This document shows, in pieces, positions 42,690-52,153 of a stretch of DNA of 64,000 bases. The DNA comes from Actinomycetota bacterium (lineage in GTDB: Bacteria; Actinomycetota; Thermoleophilia; Solirubrobacterales; Solirubrobacteraceae), in the NCBI GenBank assembly GCA_009699245.1, contig WLOQ01000003.1, positions 173,588-237,587 on the forward strand, given 5' to 3'. Every line of letters begins with the position of its first letter. The first letter of the stretch is position 1. The notes beneath the pieces are model-generated. The model ran no database searches. It saw nothing but the letters and a program-made list of their open reading frames with translations, and had not been told where the DNA came from. A program made the position numbers and the translations under genes.

Positions 42690-43534
42690 AGGATCGCCTG
42701 CCAGACGTAGTAGCCGACGACGATCGCGAAGAGTGCGCCGTCGAGCCGGTCGAGCGCACCGCCGTGCGCCCCGAAGACCGTCCCGGAGTCCTTCACACCC
42801 GCCTGACGCTTCATGAAGCTCTCGAAGAGATCGCCGAGCGGGGCCACGAGCGCCACCGTCACGCCGAGGAGCAGTGCCTGCGGGCCGGTCAGCCAGTCGT
42901 CGTAGAGCCCGGCGAACCACGCTGCAAGGGTGCCGGCGACCACACCGAAGATGAAGCCTTCGACCGTCTTGTTCGGCGAGATCGCCGGAGCGAGCGGGCG
43001 GCGTCCGAACGCGCGCCCCCCGAGATAGGCCCCGGTGTCGCTCGCGAAGGTCGCGAGCAGGACGATGACGAGGACCCCGCCGCCATGGACGAGATCGCGC
43101 AGCAGGACGACGTGCGCCAGCGGCAGACCGATCCAGACGAGACCGAAGACGGCCACCGTGATGCCGGGGGCGCCGACGCCTCCCGGCTGACGCATACCGA
43201 GCACGAAGATCACGGGAACGGCGATGAGCAGCGCGAGCAACACCGTCGTCGCGCTGCCCAGACCCGCAGCGAGCATGAGGCCGACGAACGCGAGCAGCCC
43301 CGCGAAGATCGGCGGGCGGGCGCGCTCGAACATCGTGAAGAACTCACGCAGGCAGATCGCGCCGACGATGAGCATGCCGAGCGCGAAGACGACCCCGCCG
43401 AGCGCCACGAGGACGATCGCGAGCAGCGCCATCGGGACGGCCGCGATGACGCGGGCCGCGAGATCTGATCGCTGGTTGCGGCGCTGTGCAGCGTGGGCGC
43501 GGCGGACCCCGCCGCGGCGTCCGGAGCGCGGCAT
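42686..43534 (-). CDS. cdsA: Phosphatidate cytidylyltransferase
   Basis: This 282-residue integral membrane enzyme makes CDP-diacylglycerol. About seven hydrophobic helices precede the signature SPNKTVEGFIFGVVAGTLAA and the C-terminal GDLFESFMKRQAGVKDSGTV, whose acidic residues bind metal. A basic Arg-rich N-terminus precedes the first helix. The ATG at 43534 overlaps the uppS stop by one base (TGATG). Confidence 0.93.
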   Translation of the reverse strand: MPRSGRRGGVRRAHAAQRRNQRSDLAARVIAAVPMALLAIVLVALGGVVFALGMLIVGAICLREFFTMFERARPPIFAGLLAFVGLMLAAGLGSATTVLLALLIAVPVIFVLGMRQPGGVGAPGITVAVFGLVWIGLPLAHVVLLRDLVHGGGVLVIVLLATFASDTGAYLGGRAFGRRPLAPAISPNKTVEGFIFGVVAGTLAAWFAGLYDDWLTGPQALLLGVTVALVAPLGDLFESFMKRQAGVKDSGTVFGAHGGALDRLDGALFAIVVGYYVWQAIL

Positions 43535-44214
43535 CAGCGTCCCCCGAACCGCCGTGAGCGTGCCGCGAACTCGTCCAGCGACGCCTCGAACGCCGCGCGA
43601 TCGAAGTCCGGCCACAACTCGTCACGGAACACGAGCTCGGCGTACGCGGACTGCCAGAGGAGGTAGTTCGAGAGCCGCCGCTCACCGCTCGTGCGGATGA
43701 CGAGGTCGGGATCGTGCATCTCCGGGGCGTAGAGCAGTTCGCGGAACGCGTCCTCCCCACCACCCTCGTACTGCGCCGCCGCGTCGAGGATCTCGTTGCG
43801 TCCGCCATAGTCGAAGGCGACGAACAGGGTGAGTCGATCACCCTGAGCCGTCTCCTTCTCGGCCCAGGTCATCTGCTCGAGGAGCGCGGGCGCGACCCGG
43901 TCCCGGCGTCCGATGAACCGCATGCGCACGCCCTGCTCACGCAGCTCCGGGGTCTCCGTGCGAATCCGCTCGGAGAACATGCGCATGAGCGCCGTGACCT
44001 CCTCGGCGGGGCGCGACCAGTTCTCTGTCGAGAACGAATAGACGGTCAGCTCGCGGATCCCGAGCTCGACGGCGTCCCGCAGGCGCGCCTTGACGACATC
44101 GGCCCCGGCGCTGTGACCGTCGATCGGGGGAAGACCCCGCTCTGCCGCCCAGCGTCCGTTGCCGTCGGTGATGATGGCGACGTACCGCGCCGCGCGGCCG
44201 TCCGCCGTCATCAC
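43534..44214 (-). CDS. uppS: Isoprenyl transferase (cis-prenyltransferase)
   Basis: This 226-residue cis-prenyltransferase makes long polyprenyl diphosphate, the lipid carrier for peptidoglycan. The catalytic Asp17 is in ITDGNGRWA, where the usual Met before DGNGRW is Thr. YSFSTENWSRP and the C-terminal RTSGERRLSNYLLWQ, then AYAELVF, are present. It overlaps frr by 4 bases. Confidence 0.92.
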   Translation of the reverse strand: MMTADGRAARYVAIITDGNGRWAAERGLPPIDGHSAGADVVKARLRDAVELGIRELTVYSFSTENWSRPAEEVTALMRMFSERIRTETPELREQGVRMRFIGRRDRVAPALLEQMTWAEKETAQGDRLTLFVAFDYGGRNEILDAAAQYEGGGEDAFRELLYAPEMHDPDLVIRTSGERRLSNYLLWQSAYAELVFRDELWPDFDRAAFEASLDEFAARSRRFGGR

Positions 44215-44777
44215 ACTTCCATGATCTCGGCTTCTTTGCCCTTCAGGAGCCCGTCCAGATCGGCGATGCGGCCGTCGGTGAGCTTCTGGAGCTCACCCTC
44301 ACCGCGGCGCTCGTCGTCGGCACCCACGTCGCCCGCCTCCTTGAGTTCACGCAGGTCATGCATGATGTCGCGCCGGACGTTGCGGATCGAGATGCGGCCC
44401 TCTTCCGCGATGTTGCGGGCGACCTTCACCATCTCCTTGCGTCGCTCCTCGTTGAGCGGCGGGATCTGCAGGCGGATGAGCTTGCCGTCGTTGTTCGGCG
44501 TGAGTCCGACATCGGACTCGAGGATCGCCTTCTCGATCGCCTTGATGGCGCTCTGGTCGTACGGCTGAACCGTGAGCAGCGTGGCCTCCGGCGCCGAGAT
44601 CGTCGCCATCTGCTTCAGGGGTGTCACGGTGCCGTAGTAGTCGACGGCGACGCGATCGAGCAGGGCCGGGCTCGCACGGCCGGTGCGCACTGACTGGAAC
44701 TCGTGATTCGTGGCCTCGACGGCCTTCGTCATGCGCTCCCCGGCGTCGGAGAGCAGTTCGTCGATCAGTTCACTCAT
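44211..44777 (-). CDS. frr: Ribosome recycling factor
   Basis: This 188-residue factor releases ribosomes from mRNA after termination together with EF-G. It has the family stretch [56 protein letters not shown], and the C-terminal [20 protein letters not shown]. Length and motif order are standard. It overlaps pyrH and uppS by 4 bases each. Confidence 0.97.
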   Translation of the reverse strand: MSELIDELLSDAGERMTKAVEATNHEFQSVRTGRASPALLDRVAVDYYGTVTPLKQMATISAPEATLLTVQPYDQSAIKAIEKAILESDVGLTPNNDGKLIRLQIPPLNEERRKEMVKVARNIAEEGRISIRNVRRDIMHDLRELKEAGDVGADDERRGEGELQKLTDGRIADLDGLLKGKEAEIMEV

Positions 44778-45496
44778 GAGGTCACCAAGGTCCCGACGTG
44801 CTCGCCGCAGACTATCCGGTCGATATTTCGCTCATCGTCCATGTTGAAGACGTGGATCGGGAGGTTGCTCTCGGCACACAGGGTGAGTGCGGTCGCGTCC
44901 ATCACCTTCAGTCCACGCTGAAGGGCATCCATGTGGGTGATCTCGGGGATCAGCGTCGCGTCTGGATGCTCCCGCGGGTCGGCGTCGTAGACGCCGTCCA
45001 CTCCGTTCTTCGCCATCAGGATCGCCTCTGCATGGACCTCGGTCGCACGCAGCGCCGCCGCAGTGTCGGTCGTGAAGAACGGATTGCCGGTGCCGGCTCC
45101 GAAGATCACGACACGACCCTTCTCCAGATGGCGCATCGCGCGCCGCCGGATGTACGGCTCAGCGACCTCCGCGACAGCGATCGCCGACTGCACGCGAACA
45201 TCAATGTTCTCGCGCTCGAGCGCGTCTTGGAGCGGTAGCGCATTCAGCAGCGTCGCGAGCATCCCCATGTAGTCGGCGGTGGCGCGATCCATCCCCGCCG
45301 CAGCACCCGTCATCCCGCGGAAGATGTTTCCGGCTCCGACGACGACGGCCACCTCGACTCCGCGTTCGCGCACCGTACGGATCTGCGCCGCCACTGCGGC
45401 GAGGCGATCGGGGTCGGTCCCGTACTCCAGCTCACCCATGAGGGCTTCGCCGGATAGTTTGAGCAGGACACGCTTGAAGACGGGCTTATCTGGCAC
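44774..45496 (-). CDS. pyrH: Uridylate kinase
   Basis: This 240-residue bacterial UMP kinase has [13 protein letters not shown] at the start, [31 protein letters not shown], and [20 protein letters not shown]. It makes UDP for nucleic acid and wall precursors. It starts at GTG. The usual upstream neighbour tsf is separated here by the kelch-protein gene, so pyrH must have its own promoter; TTGACA at 45622-45627 (minus) is a candidate -35 without a clear -10. Confidence 0.96.
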   Translation of the reverse strand: MPDKPVFKRVLLKLSGEALMGELEYGTDPDRLAAVAAQIRTVRERGVEVAVVVGAGNIFRGMTGAAAGMDRATADYMGMLATLLNALPLQDALERENIDVRVQSAIAVAEVAEPYIRRRAMRHLEKGRVVIFGAGTGNPFFTTDTAAALRATEVHAEAILMAKNGVDGVYDADPREHPDATLIPEITHMDALQRGLKVMDATALTLCAESNLPIHVFNMDDERNIDRIVCGEHVGTLVTS

Positions 45497-45658
45497 GAGC
45501 GTGACCCTATCGGGAACCGCTGCCGGGACCGGTGCTCGGCGCCGGTCGAGGCGAGCTCGTGCTCAGCGCGCGCGCTCCGAGCGACCGACAGCTTGGTCGC
45601 GTGCGGCTCGAAGTACGAGCCTGTCAACGCCGGTCCGGCCGGCACTTTCGCAACGATG

Positions 45659-45699
45659 CCGCGCCAGAGAGCGCCGGCTACTGGCGTTCTCTGGCGCGG
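45659..45699 (-). terminator. 17-bp hairpin after the kelch-protein gene
   Basis: CCGCGCCAGAGAGCGCC (45659-45675) pairs with GGCGTTCTCTGGCGCGG (45683-45699) with one G-U pair and a 7-base loop. It begins 8 bases past the stop of the kelch gene. It is the strongest hairpin in the window and a good terminator candidate, although no U run follows. Confidence 0.65.
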
Positions 45700-45706
45700 G
45701 TGCGCA

Positions 45707-47329
45707 TCAGCGCACCCGGATCGTCACGTACGCGGTTCCGACGCTGACGCGATAAGTACCACGTGTCAGCCGACCGCTGAGCGTCACGCGGCCGGAACGG
45801 CTCACCCGGGCGCGCGCGACGGTGCGCCCGCTGCGGCTCAGCCGCGCCGAGGCGCTCTTCGCACGGCTCACCGTGCAGGTGACCTTCGTCTTCTTGGTCG
45901 CCTTCGCGTACGACACCTTGCACTTGACCGTGGCGTCCCGGCCCGCCGCCCCCTTGACGCCTTGGGAACCTTGGAGGCCTGTGTCGCCCTTGTCGCCCTT
46001 GTCGCCCTTCGGGCCGGCGCCCGTCGCGTCGCCGGTACCGCTGAGGGTGAACACGTTCGTGCCTGCGGTGTTCGTGGAGAGGGTCAGCAGCGCCTCGCGC
46101 GTGCCGGTGGTCGACGGCGTGAACCGCACCTCGAGATCGCAGTCCTGCTGGAACTCGAGTGTCTTTCCGCGACACCCGTCCGCGACGATCGAGAAGTCGC
46201 TCGAGACGGTCACCGACGCACCGCTGGAGAACCGCAGCGGAAACTGGCCGCCGAGGTTGCGCACGCGCACGAGCTGGACGAGTGAGCGCCCGACCTCTTG
46301 ATCACCGAAGGTTCCACCGGAGATCCGCGCCACCGGCCCCGGAGTGAAGATCTCAGCGGAATCGCGAGCCGGGCCGTTCGTGTTGCTGGCTCCTCCCGCA
46401 ATCAGCACCGTTCCGTTGGGAAGCAGCGCACTGACTGCGCGATAGCGGGTCCTGGCCATCGCGCTCTTCGGCGATGTGAAGAAGCTCCCGCTGAGTGGTC
46501 CCCCGAACGGCCCGAGCGGCTGGTCCTGGTCAAACAGCACGCTGCTGCCTTCGATGTAGCTGTCGACAACACCGCCTGCGATGAGGACACGTCCGTCCAG
46601 GAGCGTCGTGGCGGAGGCCCCCCAACGCGTCTGTGCCATGGGGTCGATGGCCTTATACGTAGCGTCCAGCGGGTTGAACCACGCAGCGAAGCCAGTTGGT
46701 GAAGTAGCGATGAGCCCGCCTGCGATCAGCACGCGACCATCGAGCAGCGGAGCCGCAGCCGCATCCTGCACGACGTCGGAGTACGAGGTCGTCCAGCTGA
46801 AGGTGTTCGTGACCGGATCGAAGATCTCGGCGCTGGCGATGGATGGGCCGTTGCCGCCGCCGACGATCAGCACCCGGCCGTCGGCGAGGGTGGCCGCTGC
46901 AGCCTGATATCGGGGCGAGTTCATCCCCGAGATCGCCGTGAACGTCTGCGTGGCCGGATTGAAGACCTCCGCAGAGGACAGGATCTGGGAGGAGCCGTTC
47001 AAGCCGCCAGCGATCAGCACGCGTCCGTCAGGCAGCGGAGCGGCCACCGCGCCGACCCGCGCGACCGTCATGGGATTCGGGGCGGGGGTGAACTGCTCAG
47101 AGACCGGATCGAAAATGTCGGCGCTGTCGTTGGCTGTAAAGCTGCCGATCGAGCCGCTCCAACCCCCGGCGACCAGCACGCTGCCGTCGGGCAACGGCGC
47201 AGCGACGGCGCTCAGGCGCGTGACGCTCATCGTCGCCCCGATCCCGGTGAAGGACTCTGGGCTTCCAGCAGCCGAAGCTGAGGCCGCCAAAGCGCCGCAC
47301 AGGGCAAGGACGGCACAACCGGTACGCAC
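45707..47329 (-). CDS. Secreted kelch-repeat protein with ASH-like domain and collagen-like segment
   Basis: This 540-residue protein has a signal peptide (TGCAVLALCGALAASASAAG). About six kelch-type repeats follow, built on AAAPLLDGRVLIAGG-like units, which form a beta-propeller. A choice-of-anchor/ASH-type domain follows (FGDQEVGRSLVQLVRVRNLG and CDLEVRFTPSTTGTREALLT), then nine Gly-X-Y collagen-like triplets at 439-465 (GPKGDKGDKGDTGLQGSQG), and a basic Ser/Arg-rich beta-domain. It is probably exposed or secreted. The gene sits between tsf and pyrH. Start is GTG at 47329. Confidence 0.82.
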   Translation of the reverse strand: MRTGCAVLALCGALAASASAAGSPESFTGIGATMSVTRLSAVAAPLPDGSVLVAGGWSGSIGSFTANDSADIFDPVSEQFTPAPNPMTVARVGAVAAPLPDGRVLIAGGLNGSSQILSSAEVFNPATQTFTAISGMNSPRYQAAAATLADGRVLIVGGGNGPSIASAEIFDPVTNTFSWTTSYSDVVQDAAAAPLLDGRVLIAGGLIATSPTGFAAWFNPLDATYKAIDPMAQTRWGASATTLLDGRVLIAGGVVDSYIEGSSVLFDQDQPLGPFGGPLSGSFFTSPKSAMARTRYRAVSALLPNGTVLIAGGASNTNGPARDSAEIFTPGPVARISGGTFGDQEVGRSLVQLVRVRNLGGQFPLRFSSGASVTVSSDFSIVADGCRGKTLEFQQDCDLEVRFTPSTTGTREALLTLSTNTAGTNVFTLSGTGDATGAGPKGDKGDKGDTGLQGSQGVKGAAGRDATVKCKVSYAKATKKTKVTCTVSRAKSASARLSRSGRTVARARVSRSGRVTLSGRLTRGTYRVSVGTAYVTIRVR

Positions 47330-47403
47330 TGCCCGCTTATGTCAACGTCTCCCCTGCGTAGCTGAGGGCGGCAATCTACCAGCGCCGACGATGCGACGCG
47401 GGG

Positions 47404-48006
47404 CTACTCCCCGACGGCGAAACGGGTGAAGCGCCTGATCACGACGTTCTCGCCGGTCTTGCCGGAGAGATCGGCGCGCAGCTGCTCAATCGTCTTGCCC
47501 TCGTACTTGTCCGCATTGACGTGGACCTGATCGAGCAAGGCAATCTCGCTGAGCCACTTGCCCAGCATGCCCTCGACGATCTTCGGCCGGATGTTGTCCG
47601 GCTTGTCGGCCGCCTGCTGCTCGAAGACGCGGATCTCGGCGTCCTTCGCGTCCTGGGGAACCTCGTCGCTCGAGACGTACAGCGTCTGCGGACTGGCTGC
47701 GATGTGCATTGCGATCTCGCGCGCGAAGGCGATGAAGTCGTCGTTGCGCGCGACGAAGTCGGTGTTGCAGTCGACCTCGACGAGCACGCCGACCTTGCCG
47801 TTGGCGTGGATGTAGGACTGGACGGTGCCCTCGCCGGCCTCACGGTCGGCGAGCTTGCCGAGCTTGTTGCCCATCTTGACGCGGAGGATCTCGACGGCCT
47901 TCTCCTTGTCGCCGCCGGCCTCCTCCAGGGCCTTCTTGCAGTCCATCATCCCGGCGCCGGTCTGCTTGCGCAGCTCGGCGACGGAGGATGCGGAGATCGT
48001 GCTCAT
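47404..48006 (-). CDS. tsf: Elongation factor Ts
   Basis: This 200-residue factor recycles EF-Tu-GDP. It begins with the UBA-like helix [20 protein letters not shown] and contains the signature [16 protein letters not shown]. It is shorter than the E. coli protein, similar to Thermus-type EF-Ts with a single core subdomain. Its ATG overlaps the rpsB stop by 4 bases. Confidence 0.95.
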   Translation of the reverse strand: MSTISASSVAELRKQTGAGMMDCKKALEEAGGDKEKAVEILRVKMGNKLGKLADREAGEGTVQSYIHANGKVGVLVEVDCNTDFVARNDDFIAFAREIAMHIAASPQTLYVSSDEVPQDAKDAEIRVFEQQAADKPDNIRPKIVEGMLGKWLSEIALLDQVHVNADKYEGKTIEQLRADLSGKTGENVVIRRFTRFAVGE

Positions 48007-48938
48007 GCGGGTGTGTCCTCCTGCGGCGCGGCCTCGGCGGGCGCGGCTTCGGTGTTGGCGGGGGCGGGCGCTTCGACGGCCGGCTCCGCAGCAGCGGCAG
48101 CCTGCTCGGCGGCAGCGGCGGCAGCGGCCTGCTCCGCAGCGGCTGCAGCGGCGGCCTGCTCGGCGGCAGCGGCCTCGGCAGCGACGCGGTCGGCCTCGGC
48201 GGCAGCGGCGGCCTGCTGACGTGCGGCCTCCTCCTCCGAGAGGAACTGGAGGCGGCGCTCAGCGGCGACGTCGGCGATCGCGTCAGCGACCACGCGGCAC
48301 GAGCGCATCGCGTCGTCGTTGCCCGGGATCACGTAGTCAATGCCGTCGGGATCGCAGTTCGTGTCGACGAGCCCGATCACAGGGATGCGCAGCCGGTGCG
48401 CCTCACGCACGGCGATGGCCTCGACCTTGAGGTCGATGACGAAGAGCGCGTCCGGTGCGCGCTGCATGTGCTTGACGCCGCCGAGGTTCGCCTGGAGCTT
48501 CGCGAGGTCGGCAAGCGCCGACAGACGCTCACGGGTCGGCAGCAGGTCGAGCTGACCCTCGGCCTGGTAGCGCTCGAGGTCGTGCAGTCGCCGGATGCGC
48601 TGGTTGATCGTCTGGAAGTTCGTGAGGAGTCCGCCGAGCCAACGGTGGTTGACGTACGGCATGCCGGCGCGCTCTGCAGCGTCCTTCACGGCGTCGCGGG
48701 CCTGCTTCTTCGTGCCGACGAACAGCACGATGCCGCCGCGCGCAGCGAGCTCAGAGGTGAACTCCTGGGCCTGGCGCAGCAGCGCCTCAGTCCGCAAGAG
48801 ATCGATGATGTAGATGCCCTCGCGCTCGCCGTAGATGTAGCGGCGCATCTTCGGGTTCCAACGACGCGTCTGATGGCCGAAATGCACGCCGGCCTCAAGC
48901 AGCTCGCGGATCCCGACCTGGCTGGGTGTGGTGGCCAT
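48003..48938 (-). CDS. rpsB: Ribosomal protein S2 with a long Ala-rich tail
   Basis: This 311-residue S2 has the core [40 protein letters not shown] and [13 protein letters not shown], and ends its core near residue 234. From about 235 an Ala/Glu/Gln tail of some 77 residues follows, built on repeats of EQAAAAAAA, then Pro/Ala-rich. Extended S2 tails occur in some actinobacteria. It starts with ATG, with AAGGGAG about 8 bases upstream. The 142-base upstream gap probably holds its promoter. Confidence 0.95.
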   Translation of the reverse strand: MATTPSQVGIRELLEAGVHFGHQTRRWNPKMRRYIYGEREGIYIIDLLRTEALLRQAQEFTSELAARGGIVLFVGTKKQARDAVKDAAERAGMPYVNHRWLGGLLTNFQTINQRIRRLHDLERYQAEGQLDLLPTRERLSALADLAKLQANLGGVKHMQRAPDALFVIDLKVEAIAVREAHRLRIPVIGLVDTNCDPDGIDYVIPGNDDAMRSCRVVADAIADVAAERRLQFLSEEEAARQQAAAAAEADRVAAEAAAAEQAAAAAAAEQAAAAAAAEQAAAAAEPAVEAPAPANTEAAPAEAAPQEDTPA

Positions 48939-49080
48939 GGTCGTACTCCCTTGTTCAGTTGTGGGAAAGACCCGTGGAGGGCGACGGCGCTTCCGGCGGC
49001 GCCTGATGGCGCGGACGGCAGGGACGCTGTGCCCGGAACCCCACGGGATAGAGGGTCGAATGAACCGCGAATTCTAGCGC

Positions 49081-49974
49081 TCAGGCCTCAGCGAGCGCGA
49101 GTGCCGTCGCCAGGTCCTCCGGCAGCGGGGACGAGAAGTCGACCCGGTCAGGGGTCCACGGGTTGTCGAACGCGAGCCGCGTGGCGTGCAGGAACTGACG
49201 GGAGAGGCCGTAGCGCCCGGGCGTGCCGTACACGGGATCGCCGACGACGGGATGGCCGATGGCGAGCAGGTGCGCGCGGATCTGATGCGTGCGGCCCGTC
49301 TCAAGTGTGATGCGCAGGAGCGTCGTCTGCGGAAGCGCCTGCTCGATCTCGAAGTGCGTGCGAGCCTCGCGTCCGTCGTCGGTCTCGGTGGAGATGCGCG
49401 TGCGGTCGCGACGGTCTCGGCCGAGCGGGGCGTCGATCGTGCCCCGCCGGGCGGGCGGACGTCCTTCGACGAGAGCGAGATACTCGCGACGAATCTCACG
49501 CCGCTGGAGCAACGCCTTGAGCAGACGATGCGTCTCCTCGTCGCGTGCGACGACGAGCAGCCCGGAGGTGTCCTTGTCGAGCCGGTGCACGATCCCCGGT
49601 CGCTCCTCGTCCTCGCCGCCTGCGGCCCGTCCGGCGAGCGCCTGGACGAGCGTCCCCGTCGCATGGCCTCGAGCGGGATGGACGACCACGCCCGGCGGCT
49701 TGTCGACCACGAGGAGCCGATCGTCCTCGTATGCGACACGGAAGGCGGCAGGCCGCTCGGAGGGATCGGGAAGGGCTGGCCTCCCCACCTCTGCGACCAC
49801 AATGTCATCCCCGGCACGCACCTGGTGACGCTTGGCGACCGGCCGGCCGTTGACCGTCACCGCGCCCTCGTCGATGAGGCGCTGCGCGCGGCTGCGGGAC
49901 CCGAGCGGGATGGCGAGCACCACGTCAAGACGCTCGCCGTCAGCCTCTGGTGGGACCGCGAACTCCATGCTCAC
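49081..49974 (-). CDS. rluD: RluD-type 23S rRNA pseudouridine synthase
   Basis: This 297-residue enzyme has an N-terminal S4 RNA-binding domain (RLDVVLAIPLGSRSRAQRLI) and the catalytic Asp in HRLDKDTSGLLVVA, with GRTHQIRAHL near the C-terminus. It isomerises uridines in 23S rRNA. It overlaps the lspA stop by 4 bases, an arrangement common in Gram-positive genomes. Confidence 0.93.
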   Translation of the reverse strand: MSMEFAVPPEADGERLDVVLAIPLGSRSRAQRLIDEGAVTVNGRPVAKRHQVRAGDDIVVAEVGRPALPDPSERPAAFRVAYEDDRLLVVDKPPGVVVHPARGHATGTLVQALAGRAAGGEDEERPGIVHRLDKDTSGLLVVARDEETHRLLKALLQRREIRREYLALVEGRPPARRGTIDAPLGRDRRDRTRISTETDDGREARTHFEIEQALPQTTLLRITLETGRTHQIRAHLLAIGHPVVGDPVYGTPGRYGLSRQFLHATRLAFDNPWTPDRVDFSSPLPEDLATALALAEA

Positions 49975-50435
49975 GCCGCTCGGCGTCGGGCGTCACGCTC
50001 GATGACGATGAGCAGGAGCACGACACCGACCGTGATGGCGACGTCCGCCAGATTGAAAGCGGGCCATCGGGGGACCTTGATGAAGTCGGTGACGGCGCCA
50101 GCGTGCACGCGATCGATGACGTTCCCGAGCGCGCCGCCGAGGATGAGCCCGCTTGGCAGCCACACGAGCGGCGTGTCGAGATGCGTGAAGAGGAAGGCGA
50201 GCAGTCCGATCACGGCAACAGCGACGACGAGGCCCACGATGACCCCGCTGCCGCCGAGGCGTCCGAAGGCGACCCCGTCGTTCTCCACGTGCAGGAGGCG
50301 CAGGACGCCGCCGATCACATCGCGTCGCTCGCCCACACTCATGCCGCCGCGCACGAGCGCCTTGAAGGCCTGATCGACCGCGACGACGGCGAGCATCGTC
50401 ACTGCGGCTAGCACGACCGCGCGCCAGCGGCCCAT
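49971..50435 (-). CDS. lspA: Signal peptidase II (lipoprotein signal peptidase)
   Basis: This 154-residue membrane aspartyl protease cuts lipoprotein signal peptides. Four hydrophobic helices are present. Catalytic Asp108 lies in GALGNVIDRV and Asp131 in AFNLADVAI, with ENDGVAFG as the conserved N-x-G-x-AF motif. It lies 1 base after the yggT stop. Confidence 0.94.
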   Translation of the reverse strand: MGRWRAVVLAAVTMLAVVAVDQAFKALVRGGMSVGERRDVIGGVLRLLHVENDGVAFGRLGGSGVIVGLVVAVAVIGLLAFLFTHLDTPLVWLPSGLILGGALGNVIDRVHAGAVTDFIKVPRWPAFNLADVAITVGVVLLLIVIERDARRRAA

Positions 50436-50436
50436 G

Positions 50437-50751
50437 TCAGCCCCGGACGAGGCCGACGATGAGTCCGCCGACGATCGTCAGCGCGAGGATCGCGACGAGC
50501 GGGCTGAGGTCCACCGGTCCGAGCGGCGGAATGAAGCGGCGAAACACCCGCAGGTACGGCTCACAGACGTGGCGCAGAAACTCGAGCACCGCGTTCAGCG
50601 CGCGGTTGTACGGCACACGGCCGCCGAAGGAGAAGAAGAGCGACGCGAGGATGTGAACGAAGATGAGGACGACATAGATGTTGAGGAGCGTTCCGAAGTA
50701 GTCGGCGACCTGACCGCGGGCGTCGCCGAGGACCAGCGGGACGGTGGTCAT
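50437..50751 (-). CDS. YggT-family membrane protein
   Basis: This 104-residue protein has two hydrophobic segments (NIYVVLIFVHILASLFFSFG and SPLVAILALTIVGGLIVGLV) around a conserved FLRHVCEPYLRVFRRFIPP. YggT proteins are linked to cell division or osmotic response and lie beside sepF in many Gram-positives. It overlaps proC by 4 bases. Confidence 0.85.
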   Translation of the reverse strand: MTTVPLVLGDARGQVADYFGTLLNIYVVLIFVHILASLFFSFGGRVPYNRALNAVLEFLRHVCEPYLRVFRRFIPPLGPVDLSPLVAILALTIVGGLIVGLVRG

Positions 50752-51518
50752 GCCCCGCCCCCGAGGACGGCGTCCATCGCATCGTCGAAGGCCGCCCGCA
50801 GGCCGCCTGCCTCAAGGGCCGCGAGGCCGCGTGCCGTCACGCCGCCCGGTGAGGTCACGGCACGGCGAACGCCGAGGGTGTCCATGTCCTGACGACGCAG
50901 GATCGCCACGCCGCCGGCGAGGCTTGCACCGACAAGACGCGCAGCGACGGGCGCGGGAATGCCCGCCCGGACCGCAGCGTCGATCTGCGCTTCGGCGACG
51001 AGCGCCGCATAGGCCGGGGCGACGCCCGACACCGCGGTCAGCGCCGCCATCTGCGACTCCGGGACGACGAAGAGCTCGCCGACGGTCGACAGCAGGTCCT
51101 GGACAGCGGCACACGCAGCGGGATCGCCGGCGTCGTCGTCGACGAGACCGATCACGCCCGCCCGGATCCCCACTGCCGTGTTCGGCATGATGCGGAACAC
51201 GCGAGCACCCGGGTAGGCGCCGCGCACATCCGCCAGTGCCACCCCGCCGAGCAGGGACACGATGATCGTCGTGCTCGTGACCGCGGGAGCAGCATCCTGC
51301 GCGACTGCTGTGAGCTGTGCCGGCTTGTGGCAGAGCACGACGAGATCGCTCGCGGCGACGACGTCAGCGTTGGATGCCGCGGCTGTGCCACCGATCTCGT
51401 CGGCCAGCGTCTGCGCCCGCACGGCGTCGATGTCAAAGACGCGCGCCGGAAGACCAAGGCCCCGCGCCATCGCGCCAGCCATGTTGCCCGCTCCGATGAA
51501 CCCGATCTGCATCCTCAT
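50748..51518 (-). CDS. proC: Pyrroline-5-carboxylate reductase
   Basis: This 256-residue NADPH enzyme makes proline. It has the Rossmann start QIGFIGAGNMAGAMARGLG, VFRIMPNTAVGIRAGV and the family signature AVTSPGGVTARGLAALE. Insertion of proC between sepF and yggT is a known variant of this operon. It lies 33 bases after sepF. Confidence 0.93.
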   Translation of the reverse strand: MRMQIGFIGAGNMAGAMARGLGLPARVFDIDAVRAQTLADEIGGTAAASNADVVAASDLVVLCHKPAQLTAVAQDAAPAVTSTTIIVSLLGGVALADVRGAYPGARVFRIMPNTAVGIRAGVIGLVDDDAGDPAACAAVQDLLSTVGELFVVPESQMAALTAVSGVAPAYAALVAEAQIDAAVRAGIPAPVAARLVGASLAGGVAILRRQDMDTLGVRRAVTSPGGVTARGLAALEAGGLRAAFDDAMDAVLGGGA

Positions 51519-51551
51519 CGCTCGCTGCCTGGGACGCGTGTCCCGGCGTCG

Positions 51552-52091
51552 TCAGGACTGATTGAAGAAGCCCTTCTCGATCAGCGATGCGCGCTCTTCA
51601 GCGGAGATCTCGACGTTCTGCGGCGTGAGCATGAACACCTTGTCGGCAATGCGCTGCATGCCCCCGTCGAGGGCGTACGTGAGCCCGCTGGCGAAGTCGA
51701 TCAGGCGCTTGCTGAGCTCCGCGTCGGTGCCCTGCAGGTTGAGCACGACCGGGATGCCGTCCCGGAAGCGATCAGCGACCTGCTGTGCATCGTTGAAGCT
51801 CTTGGGGATGACGAGGTGGACGCGGCCCGAGTTGCGGCCGCCACCGCCGTTGGGACGGGCGGGAACCGGGCGCAGGGGCGCGGCGGACGTCGCCGGCTCC
51901 TCCTCGCCGAAGATGTCGTCGATGTCGTCGCGGCGCCGGCGTGAGGATAGGCGACGGACGTTCGGACGCTCGCGATAGCGATCCTCGAGCTCGGCCTCGG
52001 GCTCGTAGAGCCCTTCGTCGGCGTATGGATCGCGGTCCTCGGCGAGACCGAAATAGACGAGCGTGCGATGCCAGGAATCCCTGAAGGCCAT
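51552..52091 (-). CDS. sepF: Cell division protein SepF
   Basis: This 179-residue protein has an N-terminal amphipathic segment for membrane binding (RDSWHRTLVYFGLAE), an acidic and Arg-rich linker, and the SepF core (RVHLVIPKSFNDAQQVADRF, VVLNLQGTDAELSKRLIDFA). SepF anchors FtsZ rings to the membrane in Gram-positives. ftsZ is not in this window. It follows yggS after 62 bases, so it may have its own promoter. Confidence 0.92.
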   Translation of the reverse strand: MAFRDSWHRTLVYFGLAEDRDPYADEGLYEPEAELEDRYRERPNVRRLSSRRRRDDIDDIFGEEEPATSAAPLRPVPARPNGGGGRNSGRVHLVIPKSFNDAQQVADRFRDGIPVVLNLQGTDAELSKRLIDFASGLTYALDGGMQRIADKVFMLTPQNVEISAEERASLIEKGFFNQS

Positions 52092-52153
52092 GATTCGTTG
52101 GAATTTAGCCCCTTCGGGCGATTCTCCTGCCTGGCTCGAGGCGCAATCGCGTC

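Noticed and set aside
42690..42920. N-terminal extension of dxr into cdsA
   Set aside because: The open frame upstream of the GTG at 42689 overlaps the cdsA coding end and has no Dxr homology. The GTGA overlap is the usual arrangement.
45497..45658. Possible tRNA or riboswitch in the pyrH upstream gap
   Set aside because: No cloverleaf, anticodon arm or known riboswitch core was seen. Only a TTGACA, a small inverted repeat and the terminator hairpin are present.
48048..48240. GC-rich repeat that looked like a DNA repeat array or CRISPR
   Set aside because: The repeats are codon repeats (Ala, Glu, Gln) inside rpsB. There are no uniform spacers, so it is not a CRISPR array.
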